Source: Saururus chinensis
Taxonomy: Eukaryota > Streptophyta > Magnoliopsida > Piperales > Saururaceae
NCBI GenBank assembly: GCA_035235625.1
Contig: CP141142.1
Span: 25,306,995 to 25,370,994 of the forward strand
Direction: 5' to 3'
DNA: 64,000 bases
Position numbers and translations under genes: made by a program. Positions 1 through 11,748 of this stretch are shown one piece after another. Positions within the stretch are counted from its first letter, which is position 1; each line of letters opens with the position of its first letter. The notes under the pieces are model-generated. The model saw only the letters and a program-made list of their open reading frames with translations, was not told the origin of the DNA and did no database searches.

Positions 1-3000
1 GCCGCACTCTCCATTCAGGGCCACACATTTGTGACCGACCTCTTCTTACTTCCGACGAAGGGGGTGGACGTGGTGTTAGGGGTGCAATGGCTCCAAGAGC
101 TTGGGGATGTTCTCTGGAACTTTAAGGACCTGGTGATGGATTTCGCACTGAACGGACAGCGGGTGCGCCTCTAAGGCTCTCAGCCAGGCACTCTACTTTA
201 TGCTCAGGCGACGGGGTCCTTATTCCAGTTCGCATCGCAGGGACTCCTCCTCCAGCAGCGGGCATCGGTGGATGTTGTGCAGGATGACTTGCTGCAGGAT
301 CTTCTTGACCTCTTGACAGAGTATGGTACTGTGTTTGCTGAACCGCGGGGCCTTCCTCCGATGTGGGCGCATGACCACTCTATCCCGATCATTCCAGGTG
401 CTTCTCCAGCCAATGTCCATCCATATCGCTATCCATACATTTAGAAGGCTGAGATCAAACATTTGGTGGCAGACATGCTTCATTCGGGTATCATTCGGCC
501 TAGCACAAGCCCCTTTTCTTCCCCAGTGTTGCTGGTCCGTAAGAAAGATGGTACTTGGCGTTTCTGTGTTGATTACCGGGCGTTGAATGCTATCACAGTG
601 AAGGACAAATATTCTATACCGGTAGTGGAGGAACTACTAGACGAGCTGTCCGGTGCTACTGTATTCAGTAAACTTGACCTTCGCTCAGGTTATCATCAGA
701 TCCGGATGCAGCCCACTGATGTGCACAAGACAGCCTTCTGCACTCATGATGGTCATTTCGAGTTCCTGGTTATGCCGTTCAGCCTCACAAACACCCCCTC
801 TACCTTTTAGAGCCTTATGAATGACCTCTTCTGGCCCTTCCTCCGCCGCTTCATTTTGGTGTTCTTCGATGATATCCTTGTCTATAGCAAGTCGTGGGGC
901 GACCACTTGGAGTATCTCAGGTCTATCTTTAACATCCTACAAGCTAACGAATTGTTTATTAAACTCTCGAAGTGTTCGTTTGGCAGCCCACAAGTTGAAT
1001 ACTTGGGTCATATTATCTCTCGTGACGGCGTGGCTATAGACCCCTCTAAGGTGACCGCCATGCTGTCCTGGCCATCTCCTACTTGTGCCCGGGCGCTGCG
1101 GGGCTTTCTTGGCCTTACTGGCTATTATCGGCGCTTTATTCAACACTATGGCGAGATTGCTAGCCCTCTCACTCAGCTATTACAGAAAGGCACTTTTGCT
1201 GGTCGGACACTGCCCAGGCAGCCTTTGAGGAGTTGAAGCAAGCTATGGCGACCGCCCCTATTTTGATTCTTCCTGACTTCAGCCGGCCATTTGTGGTTGA
1301 GACCGATGCTTCAAATGCCAGCCTGGGGGCAGTACTACTTCAGGAGGAGCGTCCCATTGCCTACTTCAGCAAGGGTTTGGCTGGCCATTCTCTGTCCATC
1401 TCTGTCTATGAGAAAGAGATGCTAGCCATTGTCCTCGCGGTCGACAAGTGGCGCCCTTATTTTCTTGGCCAGCGGTTTCTCGTTCGCACTGACCATCAGC
1501 CGCTCAAGATTTTCTCGAACAGCGGGTGTCCACACCCGCACAGCAGCAGTGGGTCAGTAAGCTCTTAGGCTATGACTATGAGGTGGTGTACAAGAAGGGA
1601 TCTGACAACACTGGGGCTGACACACTGTCTCACCGCACCAACCCAGGTTCGTGTTTGGCTATTTCCGGTCCAGTTTGTCCATTCCTTGATAAATTGAAGC
1701 AGGCGTATCAAGATAATTCCCCGACCTCCACACTGATTGCGGCCCTCCAGTCTAACCCGTCAATGCACCCTTGCTTTGCCTGGAAGGATGGCCTTCTCTT
1801 CTAGAAGGACCGTCTTTGGGTGCCTGAGGTTACCAACCTGCACCAGCGTATCATAGCTCACTTCCATGCCTCTCCCTTGGCGGGCCATGAAGGTGCCCTT
1901 CGCATCTATAAACGGGTCAGTCAGAGCTTCTTGTGGCAGGGCGTACATCGTGCAATGACTGCTTATGTGGCCGCTTGTGATGTCTGTCAGTGTGCCAAGT
2001 CAACCACCACCTCTCCTGCCGGGTTACTTCAGCCATTGTCCATTCCAGATCAGGTTTGGGATGACGTTTCTATGGACTTTGTGGAGGCCTTACCGCTAGT
2101 TCAAGGCAAGTCAATGATCATGGTGGTAGTGGATCAGTTGTCTAAATATGCCCATTTCAGTGCTCTGGGTCATCCCTACACCGCCAAGTCAGTGGCGGAA
2201 CTCTATGTCCGGGAGGTGGCCAAGTTACATGGTATGCCTCGCACTATTGTTTCTGATGGTGACCGGGTTTTCATCTCTCAGTTTTGGCAGGAGTTTTTTG
2301 CCTTACAAGGCACTTCTCTACACATGAGCACCGCGTATCACCCTTAGACGGATGGTCAGACCGAGGTTGTGAACCAATGTTTGGATCAGTATTTGCGTTG
2401 TTTCACCATGTCGCAGTCACGCCATTGGCTTTAGCTTCTTCCTTGGGCGGAGTGATCTTATAACACCGCCTACCACACTCGTGCCAGATTCACTCCTCTT
2501 GAGGTCCTATATGGCAGGCCGCCTCCTACCGTGCTCTCCTATGTTCCCCATCGGTCCTAAGTGGCAGAGGTTGACTACATGCTTTAGACTCGGGATGAGG
2601 TTCTTCGCTAGCTTAAAGCAAACCTGTCTGAGGCTCAGAACCGAATGAACCAGATTTATGATAGCCATCACACCGAGCGCGAGTTTGTCGTGGGAGACTT
2701 GGTTTATGTCTCCGTTCTTCCTTAGCGCCAGACCTCCTTGTTCCAACCTGAGCACTATAAGCTTGCCCCCCAATTTCATGGCCCCTATGTTGTCGAAGAA
2801 CGCGTGGGATCGGTTGCCTACCGCCTCGCTCTACCGCCGGGTTCGATGGTTCATCCTATTTTTCATGTTTCCAGGCTGTGTTGTTGCATTGGTGACCCTT
2901 CCCTAGCTGTGATGCTCCACCTCTTCCATTGATGGGTCCAGTGGCTTCTTCTAACCCCATTCCTGCCGCGCTGCTTGATAAGTGCCATGTATGCCGCTCT

Positions 3001-3120
3001 GGTTGTATTACCACGGAGGTTTTAGTCTCTTGGCAGGGCCAACTATTTGAGGATGCTACGTAGTTGTCTGAGGATGAGTTTCTGCTCTGGTATCCTTCGT
3101 GGTCGCCTTGAGGTCAAGGC
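1..3120 (+). pseudogene. gag-pol pseudogene of chromovirus A (PR-RT-RNH-INT-chromodomain)
   Basis: Seen: the protease tail (about 1-171, [11 protein letters not shown]); RT at about 455-1150 with [19 protein letters not shown] and the catalytic FFDD box; RNase H at 1230-1660 (VVETDASNASLGAVL, TDHQPLK); integrase at 1820-2700 with an HHCC zinc finger (HFHAS..GHEG, CDVCQC) and the D,D,E residues in MDFVEAL, VSDGDRVF and DGQTEVV; a chromodomain-like tail at about 2950-3110 (EVLVSWQGQLFEDAT). In-frame stops occur at 172, 442, 808, 1802, 2345, 2432 and several places from 2560 to 2726. Most fall where Gln is expected from element B or from the family. A frame change lies near 1205-1230. Confidence 0.88.
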
Positions 3121-3141
3121 GTGTGCGGAAGCGTGGTGGAG

Positions 3142-3474
3142 TGTTGTGCACAAGTGCACTTGGCTTAGTACTTACCTTTATTTTAGTACTTTATTTCTGT
3201 TCATTAGGCTAGTTTCCCTTATGATTAGCAGATGACTGTTATTTGTATTTTTTATGACTTGTAATGGGCACACTAGTGGACCACGGGTGAACCGGGCCCA
3301 CTAGTGGCACGATCCCCAATGTGGGGGGGCACGACTCCCCATAAAGGGGTTGTCTCCCTCCTTGGTTGGTATGCTTAATGAAATTACAGTATTTCCTTTC
3401 CCTTTCTTCCAACTTCTTTCCCTTTCTCTGCGTAGAACTCCTGCGTACTGATTGTGCCTACACCGGGCACAACA
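3142..3474 (+). repeat. 3' LTR of chromovirus A (333 bp)
   Basis: The segment begins TGTTGTGC and ends GCACAACA, a perfect 8-bp terminal inverted repeat of the usual TG...CA type. It directly follows a purine-rich stretch (GCGGAAGCGTGGTGGAG) that fits a polypurine tract and lies just after the chromodomain-like tail. The LTR of copy B (11749-12063) ends with a similar sequence around CCGGG.ACAACA. ATAAA just after 3474 would be the 5-bp target duplication, but the partner site is outside the window. Confidence 0.85.
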
Positions 3475-3510
3475 ATAAAGGATTCTTCAACAATCCCTGC
3501 TTTTTAAGAT

Positions 3511-3870
3511 GTGTTACATACTAAAGCAAATGATATGAATACTTACAAAAGGCCTTTCTCTTCTCCTTATTCTGAAACTTATACTTTTAATTGGAGAAAT
3601 CATCCTAACTTTTGTTGGAGAAATGAGTCTAATGTGGAGGCACCTCCTTCTTCTTCAACTTATGTAACACCACATAATAAGACTTTTGAAGACACATTGC
3701 AAACATCCATGTAGAATTAAACAACAATCAACAACCAAACAATGCAAGTCATCAATGACTTGAAGACTTCTATCACTCATTTTACTGTAACTTTGTGCAC
3801 TCAAGAAAAATGGAAATTTTCTTCTCAACCTCAACCAAATCCTAAAGGTCAATTTGTAATTAAAATTTGA
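3511..3870 (+). pseudogene. Athila-type gag C-terminal remnant
   Basis: The first frame gives a 67-residue stretch with WRNHPNFCWRNES followed by Ser/Thr-rich sequence. This resembles the C-terminal part of Athila/Tat gag, where a WRNHPNFSW block is typical. After a TAG at 3712 it continues with TMQVINDLKTSITHF and QEKWKFSSQPQPNPKGQ, again the expected next gag block. The N-terminal gag and the start codon are missing. Structural role in the original element: the capsid/nucleocapsid precursor. It is not functional here. Confidence 0.72.
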
Positions 3871-3989
3871 ATTCTTCAAGTTCACAAGAGGAGCATACTA
3901 AGTCCATCACCACTTTTGAGAAGTTGAAAAGTTATTAACAAAGACATTCCAAAGAAGGTTGCTGAACCCAAGGAGTATTTGAATTCTAA

Positions 3990-5220
3990 ACATGGTGATG
4001 AACTTGACAACTCTGATTGTGTTTCTCCTATTCCCCTTCCTTTTCCCCAAATATTATAATCTTCTTCTAAATTGGTGCAAAATGATGACTTTCTTAAATT
4101 TTTTAAATAAGATAAGATTAACATTCCTCTCCTATATGCCATTAAAAAAATTCTATCTTATGCAAAATTTTTCAAAGATCTTTGTATAATCAAATGTAAG
4201 CTAAATGGACAAAAAGAAGACATTTTTTTATAAAACAAGCAAGTGAAATTTTGAAACAAAATACCCCACTCAAATATAAAGATCCCGGTTGTCCACCATA
4301 TCTTGTATAATTGGGAATTATAAAATTGAAAAAGCTTTGCTTGATCTTTGGGGAAGTTTTAATCTCTTACCTTATTCTGTTTATGAATAATTTGGACTGG
4401 GTGAATTGAAGCCCATAAGTATTATACTTCAACTTGCATATCGCTTACTTAAAACACCAAGAAGAATTGTTGTGGATGTGCTAGTTCAAGTAACAATAGT
4501 TAAAAATGAAAAAAATTAGTTGATCCCAACTAGGGTCAGCACTAGTTGGCGTATGTGCATTGACTACAAGAAACTCAACTATGTCACTAGGAAAGATCAT
4601 TTTCCCTTACCATTCATGGACCACATCTTAGAAAGGGTGGCTAATCATCACTTTTATTTTTTCCTTGATGGTTATTCTAGGTATTACCAAATTGAGATTG
4701 CACTTGAGGATCAACAAAAGACAACTGTTACATATCCATTTGGTACCTTTGCTTATAGAAGATTGTTGTTTGGATTGTGTAATGCTCTTGCCACATTTCA
4801 AAGATGCAGTATGGTGGAGCATTTTCTTGAAGTTTTTATGAATGAATTTTCTGTCTTTGTAGATTCTTTTGATGATTGTCTTAATAATTTAGAAAAAGTT
4901 TTGGTTAGATGTGAAGAGAAAAACCTTGTTTAAATTGGGGAAAATGTCATTTTATGGTTACTAATGAAATTGTACTTGGTCATATTATTTCTATGCAGGG
5001 AATTCAAGTGAATAAGGGCAAAATTGAATTGATTGCTAATTTGCCTAACCCAAAAATAATTAAAGATGTTAGATCTTTTTTGGGGCATGTAGGATTTTAT
5101 AGAAGATTCATTAAAGATTTTAGTGTTAAATCTCAAACATTGTCCAACCTTCTATCAAAGGACAACTCCTTTGAATGGAGTGAAACATGTGAACAAGCCT
5201 TCATAAAAACTAAATAATAT
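3990..5220 (+). pseudogene. Athila-type protease and reverse transcriptase remnant
   Basis: The block around 4110-4200 (NIPLLYA..KQIPSYAKFFKDL) and that at 4320-4500 (LLPYSVYE, GLGELKPISIILQLA) match the protease region. The active-site DxGAS is reduced to DLWGS. The RT frame runs 4520-4933 (WRMCIDYKKLNYVTRKDHF, PFGTFAYRRLLFGLCNA). The catalytic aspartates expected in an FMDDFSVF box read FMNEFSVF, so both are replaced by N and E. A frameshift near 4933 moves the thumb region (LGHIISMQGIQ, RSFLGHVGFYRRFI) to another frame, which ends at 5217. It is inactive by several independent lesions. Confidence 0.8.
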
Positions 5221-6938
5221 GCTCATTTATGCTCCTATTATGCAGCCACCTGATTGGAGTTTGCCTTTTGAAATCATGTGTGATGCTTGTTAATATGATG
5301 TTGGGCCTATTCTTGGGCAACAGAAAGACAAAAAGCCTTGTTTCCTTCATTATGCAAATAAGACTTTAAATAGCGCTCAAATGAACTACTCAACCACTAA
5401 AAAGGAACATTTTATTGTAGTGTTTGCACTAGAAAATTTTAGATTATATATGATTGGTTCTGAATTATTATTTCTACTAACCATGTAGCTCTCAAATACC
5501 TTCTAAGCAAGAAGAATGCAAGCCCAGATTGCTCAGATGGATCTACCTGCTATAAAAATTTGATCTCACTATCAAAGACAATAAAGGAGTAGAGAATTTG
5601 GTTACCGATAACTAATCAAGATTAGAGTTTTCTAATTCCTTGGAACCACTACCAATCAAGGACTCCATTCCTTATGAATAGTTGTTTAGACCATCTCATT
5701 TTTTATGGTATGTAGATATTGTAAACTATCTAGTGATATGTAAAACTCCCACTTATTGGACTCAACAGGATAGAAACAAATTCTTCATAGAGGTAAAACA
5801 CTTCTTTTAGGATGATCCTTATTTGTTTATATATTGTCCAAACCAAAATAATTAGTAGATGTGTGCCTGATTCTAAGCATATGAATGTTATCTCCTTTTG
5901 CCATTATGAATCATGTGGTGGTCTTTTTTTGCTAAAAAGACTACCGCTAAGATTTGACAATGTGGTTTTTATTGGCCAACTCTCTTCAAAGACACTCGTG
6001 AAATTTGCATAGCATGTGAACATTGTCAAAAGTTAGGCCATAGGAACATGATGCCTCTAAACCAAATTTTTGTTGTTGAAATTTTTAATTGTTGGGGCAT
6101 TGATTTCATGGGACCTTTTCCTCCCTCTTTTAGCTATCTTTATATTTTAGTAGTTGTTGATTATGTGTCTACATGGATTGAGGCTATTAAGATTTGGAAC
6201 ACCTCGAGCCATTATAAGTGATCAGGGTACACGCTTCTGCAATAGGTCTTTTGAGGCCTTGATGAAAAAATATGGAACCACACATAAAGTTGCTACACGT
6301 TATCACCCACAAATAAGTGGACAAGCAGAAATTTCAAATCAGGAAATTAAAAATATTTTACAAAAAATGTTAAATCCACATGGTAAGGATTGGTCATTAA
6401 GACTAATCGATGCTCTTTGGGCTTATCCTACTTTTTTCAAAACCCCAATTGGAATATCCCCTTATCGATTGATTTTTGGAAAGACTTGTCGCTTGCCTGT
6501 GGAGTTAGAACATAGGGTTTATTGGGCAATCAAGGCTGTCAACTTCAATCTAGACAAGCTAGGCTACATAGAAAATTACAGCTAAATGAATTAGATGAGA
6601 CGAGATGATGCTTATGACAATGCAAGATGTACAAGGAAAGAATGAAGGCATTTCATGATAAGAACATACTTCATAATACTTTTAAACCATCTCAAAAAGT
6701 TCTTTTTTATGATTCTAAACTCCATCTTTTTCTAGGAAAATTAAGATCTTGTTGGATAGGTCATTTCATTATAAAAACTGTTTATCCTTATGGAACTATT
6801 GAAATTGAAAACTCAAATAATGGTAATGTTTTTAAAGTTAATGGACAATGTTTGAAATTGTTTTTAGAACATTTTCTCCCTGAAGTTGAGTCCACATCTC
6901 TTAAAGATCCTAATTATGATGGGGTATTCTTTTCATGA
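5221..6938 (+). pseudogene. Athila-type RNase H and integrase remnant
   Basis: RNase H homology is visible at 5230-5500 (PIMQPPDWSLPFEIMCDAC, KTLNSAQMNYSTTKKEHF), with a stop after DAC. The integrase core is split: CEHCQKLGHRNMM and WGIDFMGPFPP, with the first catalytic D, at 6010-6190. The second half, shifted in frame, runs 6190-6585 ([33 protein letters not shown]). The C-terminal part is 6627-6938 (KVLFYDSKLHLFLGKLRSCWIG..F, EVESTSLKDPNYDG). At least two frameshifts and several stops. Confidence 0.8.
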
Positions 6939-8256
6939 TATTTTATTCCAAAAATAAAAAAACAAAAAAAAGCTAAATTTTTTTTTTCAAACATTGAGGG
7001 CACTATTCCATTTGGGTTGGGGGGTAAGTTTTGATAATTTCTGTTAATAGTATTGACGATGATAACCTTCATCCTTTCTTGGTATTCTTCTTCTTTGTTT
7101 TGATCTCTAGATAATGATGGTACTTAGATATTTTTAATTAAACTTTCCTTTTGTGATGAGTCTTTTCGATTAACTTTCATTAAGATGATCATAGAAACTA
7201 ATGTTGGTTTTCAAATTTTAACTCACACTTGACTAATTTTTATAGTTGAAATTGAATTATGTGGTTTGTCCTCCAATACTCATCCATAATGTTAAGAGAC
7301 ACAAAATCTAATGAACATTAACTTCCTCGTTCACTTGATTGGCTGGGAACGAGGAAAAAAATTAGTGGATTATTATTGTTATGGAAATAAACTAATGAAT
7401 TAGACCATATATGTCGAAAAGGGATGCATATGAAAAAAACAAAAAAAAGAAGAAGAAAGGGAGTAAGAAAAAATGATGGAGATCATATGAAATAAAGGAA
7501 AACAAAAGTAAAGTTTCTAAATCATGTATCATTTTGTAAAATGGGGCAAGGCCATCGTTGTAACAACACAAGCACAATGGAATATCATAGATAAATCCCG
7601 CATGGTATTAATCATCTAAACCACTTATTATCTCAAATAGGTTATGTTTTGAATTGGTTCTTTTGTCTATCTAAACAAGTCCTAGTGAGTAGAAAACCAT
7701 ACTACTTTAGGAGACTGATCCTCTAATTATCTTGTAAAAAGGATTCACTAATACATTGTTTTAAGTGTTCCTCTACATAGAAATTTAATGGTTTGGACTT
7801 TCATTAATATTTTTTTAATACTTATTCTATGAAAACTAGTGCTTGAGTATTTTAGAGTTAATTGTAAAGTTTGATGTTTGTTAAGTGGGGATGAATGGGT
7901 TCTTTGGTCTTGCTTTACAATTATTATCTTAGTCTTTACTTCTTCAACACAACTTGTTAGCATTGCCACTTTTTTTTCCCCATCTTCTTTGTTTTGTCTA
8001 GCTAAAGATATAAAACTTAGCGCTGCTTAAGAGGCAACCCATGAGTTTTAAAATTTTGTGGGTATCTTCATTGTAAACCCTAACGAGACACAACTCATCC
8101 ACTAGTGCAAGTTAGAGGTTTAGAGGCTTGCTACATGTGCAAATATAGTCGTTATGGCCTACGAAAGTGACATGTTTTCTTATTTTCCTTTTTAATTATT
8201 TATCTTTTCGAACGCATGGATTGCTAGCGGCTAGCAATATGTTGGTTGGGGGTATT
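6939..8256 (+). other. Non-coding 3' region of the Athila-type element
   Basis: AT-rich DNA without a credible ORF. It begins with A- and T-runs at 6950-6995 and a GGGTTGGGGGG tract at 7013-7023, which resembles an internal polypurine tract as seen ahead of the env-like region in Athila elements. A second G-rich tract (GTTGGTTGGGGG) lies at 8241-8252, immediately before a TGATGCATAG sequence that could be the 3' LTR start. No env-like frame can be recognised. A 61-residue minus-strand ORF at 7392-7577 is poly-Phe low complexity and is not called. Confidence 0.5.
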
Positions 8257-8724
8257 TGATGCATAGAAATAATGTTGAATGAAATATTTTCAAATCTTGA
8301 ATTGTAATCCTATTTTGTGTCAATTCATTACTTATTTCGGCTATTTAGATCTTGAACAGGTAAGTTGGGCCTTTGTTATATTTACATATCCATACGGGCT
8401 TTGATAGGATCAAAGTGGAAGTGAAAGTGAAGCCAAACTACATAAAGTGATTCAAGGGTCATGAATGGGCTCTTGATGGTCTAAACATTCATGGAATGGT
8501 AGAACACAACTATGTGGACCCATTAGATTTCATATTTGCATCAAGAGAACCAAATTTGGGAAGGAGGTAATTTAGACATATTGACATAGACTTTATATTT
8601 CTGTCATATCTTTCTATATAAAATTCGGATTGATATGATATGGGCATTTGAAAGTAGGCTTCCTTGGGTACAATCACTATTTCATGAAGAAATTCATAAT
8701 TTTGAAGATATATGGTTCAAAGTG

Positions 8725-8791
8725 GACATGCAAAGGGACAACTAGTTAATTAACCCATTGACATGCAAAGGGACAACTAGTTAATTAACCC
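8725..8791. repeat. 35-bp tandem duplication (two near-perfect copies)
   Basis: ACATGCAAAGGGACAACTAG starts at 8726 and again at 8761, followed in both copies by the same TTAATTAACCCA. The copies are nearly identical, so this is a recent slippage-type duplication inside the putative Athila LTR. Confidence 0.9.
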
Positions 8792-8835
8792 AAGGCCAAC
8801 ACATGGAGGATCTTTTCAATGGTTGTGATTGATAC

Positions 8836-9724
8836 TGTAATGCCCTGGTCTGAGATGCCTGAGATCCAACCCGGACCAGGGGTTCCAAAAACAAAATCTG
8901 AGTAAATTAAGTTCCATAAAAACCAAAACTAGACCAACCAGGAGCAGCAAACTCTGTGTATGAGAGTCGTAACATTCCTCTATGCACTACAAAGCTCTAA
9001 CGCTCCATTGCACATAGGCCAGAACAAACCTAATTTTTTAACTAATTTGGATCAAGCCAATGTTGCCTTGGCATTGGTTGCCTACGTACTTATTTGATAA
9101 CTTTACAATATAATCCAATATGATCAGATCCGAATGTAGTTCTGCGTAACGGCTAATACATGCAGAGGCATCATAAAATCATATACATTAAAATATGTAT
9201 ATCCTTATACCCAAATAAATCATTCGGAGTTGGACAAAAATCTCATAAAGCATTTGAGTTAAATGGAGGCTAACAAATCAGCAGAATCACACATCTCATT
9301 CTATCATATAGCAGAGTAGAACACAACAGAGCAGATTAGATCATTTCAAATCCTATCAGATTTCATCCAACCATAACATATCATATTAGATCAGATCGGA
9401 ACATATCAATTTAAAATAGAGAATTTCATAGCTAAACGGAACAAAACAGATCATATCAAAGCATATCAAATAGAACACATTAGAATCCATAAGATTAGAG
9501 CAAATCATATATCTTAATTAGTATATTATTATTACTAATTAAGATGTGCATGCATATACGTCATATTAAATCAGAAAGTTAGAAACGCTTATTGCCCTGT
9601 AGTTTCGGAAGTAGCAGTATTTGGAGTTGCTTGTTTCATCAGGACGTGCTCCCTTTCAAGTCTAGAGATGGCTGGCAGAATCTCCTCTAGCACCGGAACA
9701 TTTTCTCATTGCGTCTGAAGGTGA
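8836..9724. other. Non-coding spacer with a possible LTR start, low-complexity DNA and a hairpin
   Basis: No ORF of note. At 8837 the sequence TGTAATGCCCTGGTC resembles the TGTAATG start of Tekay-type LTRs, and CCCTGGTC pairs with GACCAGGG about 30 bp on. From about 9290 to 9490 the sequence is a degenerate series of AGATCA and CATATCA words. At 9511-9523 and 9533-9545 there is a perfect 13-bp inverted repeat (ATCTTAATTAGTA / TACTAATTAAGAT) around a 9-nt loop. A specific element identity cannot be given. Confidence 0.4.
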
Positions 9725-11740
9725 TGGATAGGCATTCCCTCTCTATTGGTCAACACCCACTTGTGTATGGATGTTATGTAGTTTTCTAGGACTCACAGGA
9801 TATTATCGGTGCTTCATCAGTCAATATGGCAGTATTGCTAGCCCCCTCACTACCTTGCTAAAAAAGGGGGCATTTCTATGGGCAGAGGTGTCCCAATAAG
9901 CTTTTGATAGGCTGAAACAAGCCATGGCCACCACTCTAGTGTTGATTTTGCCAGATTTTGGTCTTCCCTTTGTGGTAGAGACAGATGCTTCTTATGCCGG
10001 TCTTGGGGCAATCTTACTTCAGAATGAGAAAGAAATTCTCGCCATAGATCATGTAGTTACCAAATGGTGCCCTTACTTGCTCAACTGCCACTTTCTCATC
10101 TGTACAGACCATAAGCCACTAAAATATATTCTCTAGTAGTGGGTGTCTACTCTAGCTCAGTAGCATTGGGTCAATAAAATATTGGGTTATGATTATGAGA
10201 TGGTAGACAAGAAAGGGGTGTAGAACACTATGGTGAATGCACTATTTTGCTGCCCTTTTGATGGTTCATGCCTAGAGCTCTCTATGCCTTCTTATCTGCT
10301 TGTCCTAGATCTTCGACAGTCTTATTCAGAGGGCACATCCACCCATGAGCTGGTTGCTGGTGTTCACTTGGACCTAGCCACCTCACCCTTCATTGTTTTG
10401 CAGGATTACATTCTCTTCTAGAAGGGGCAATTATGGGTGTCAGACGTTTTGAGCTCCGCCGTCGCATTGTTTCTCATTTCCATGACACATCATTTATGGG
10501 TCATGAGGGCTCCTTACGAACTTATAAGTGGGTGACTCAGTGCTTCTTATGGCAGGGTATTCAGAGGGTCATCCAGAAGTTTGTTGTTGCTTGGGACGTC
10601 TGATAGCATGCCAAAGCTGCAACTACTTCACCTGTTGGCTTGCTTCAGCCCTTACCTATTTCTGATAAGGTTTGGGAGGATGTGTCTATGGATTTTGTGA
10701 AGGCCTTGCTGGTAATGCAGGGAAAGTCAGTGATCTTGGTAGTTGTGGTTTGGTTGTCCGAGTATGCTCATTTATGTGCTTTTGGCCATCCATTTACCGC
10801 CAAGACCATGGCAAAACTCTATGTTCGTGAGGTAGCCAAGTTACATGGCATGCCCTGCACCATTGTGTCAAATAGGGATCAGATCTTTCTCTCTCATTTC
10901 TGACATGAGTTCTTCACACTACAAGGCACTGATATTCATATGAGAACCACCTATAACCCTCAGACGGATGGGCAAATAGAGGTGGTTAATCTTTCTTGGA
11001 GTAGTACTTATGATGCTTTGTAGGGGAACAACCATGCTGGTGGTTTTAGCTTCTTCCTTGGGTAGAATGGTCGTATAACACAGCCTATCATACTCGGGCC
11101 GGATTCACTCTATTTAAGGTAGTATATGGTCATCCCCCTCCTATTGTTTTATCATGTGTGCCTCAGTGGCCTAGGTTGATTACTTGCTCCATAATCAAGA
11201 TGAGGTTATCCGTCAGCTCAAATGCAATTTAGCTACTGCTTAGAACTGCATGAAACAGGTGTATGATAGACAAGAAGCATTCCGATTGGGAGTTTGAAGT
11301 GGGTGACCTTGTCTATGTATCAATTCTTCCTCAACGCCAAACTAGTTTGTTTCAGACTGATCACTCTAAACTAACTCCATGCTATCATGGTCCCTATCGC
11401 ATTACTGAGCGCATCGGCCTTGTGGCATACTGCTTGTCCTTGCCCGATGGTCCTTTGTCCACCCGGTGTTTCATGTCTCTCGCCTACGGCGCATTATTTG
11501 TGATCCGACCTAGGTATCCCATGTTCCTCCTCCACCACTTATGGGCCCTCCTACGTCAGACTCCCCAATGCCTACCTCTATGGTTGATAAACAGTGGGTG
11601 TGTCATTTTTGCTGCATTGCCACATAGATACTTGTTGCTTAGCAGTGCCAGATTCTCAAGGATGCATCATGGGTGCTTGAGGATGAGAATGTGGCTCACT
11701 TTCCTACTTGGTTACCTTGAGGACAAGGCAAAAGCAGTAT
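9725..11740 (+). pseudogene. pol pseudogene of chromovirus B (RT end, RNH, INT, chromodomain remnant)
   Basis: RT end about 9735-9900; RNase H 9924-10136 (VVETDASYAGLGAILLQ, CTDHKPLKY) with an internal deletion of roughly 25-30 codons compared with A, so that AILLQNE joins directly to KEILAI. Integrase 10500-11110: MDFVKAL carries the first D, the second D is lost (VSNRDQIF for VSDxD), and DGQIEVV keeps the E. C-terminal region 11263-11560 and a chromodomain-like remnant with LGYLEDKAKAV at about 11640-11745. Relative to A there are stops at Gln positions (10135-10140, 10161-10170) and an Arg-to-Trp (CGG to TGG) change. Non-functional. Confidence 0.82.
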
Positions 11741-11748
11741 TTGTGGAG

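Larger units (their letters stand above)
1..3474 (+). mobile_element. Ty3/gypsy chromovirus A, 3' portion, decayed
   Basis: A plant long-terminal-repeat retrotransposon entering from the left edge. Domains follow the Ty3/gypsy order protease, reverse transcriptase, RNase H, integrase, chromodomain-like tail, then a 3' LTR. The 5' LTR, gag and most of the protease lie outside the window. The reading frame is broken by many in-frame stops and at least one frameshift, so the element cannot be autonomous. A second copy of the same family (B) lies at 9725-12063 and lets several lesions be polarised. The element ends at 3474, where Athila-type gag sequence begins at once, so it probably inserted into, or was joined to, the Athila element. 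Confidence 0.9.
3475..8835 (+). mobile_element. Athila-type Ty3/gypsy retrotransposon, decayed
   Basis: Gag, protease, RT, RNase H and integrase remnants follow in order on the plus strand and resemble the Athila lineage. Features include the gag motif WRNHPNF, the RT block FPLPFMDHILERVA, LFGLCNA.ATFQRC and LGHVGFYRRFIKDF. The 5' end is cut by chromovirus A. After the integrase comes about 1.3 kb of AT-rich DNA without a usable ORF, in the position where Athila elements carry an env-like region. A G-rich tract at 8243-8252 (GTTGGGGG-type) precedes a possible 3' LTR start near 8257. The right end is not certain; 8835 is a guess, placed before a TGTAATGCCC start. Confidence 0.75.

Noticed and set aside
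7392..7577. A 61-codon minus-strand ORF with a Phe-rich hydrophobic run
   Set aside because: It is the complement of an AAAAGAAGAAG tract, so the apparent membrane segment is low-complexity DNA.
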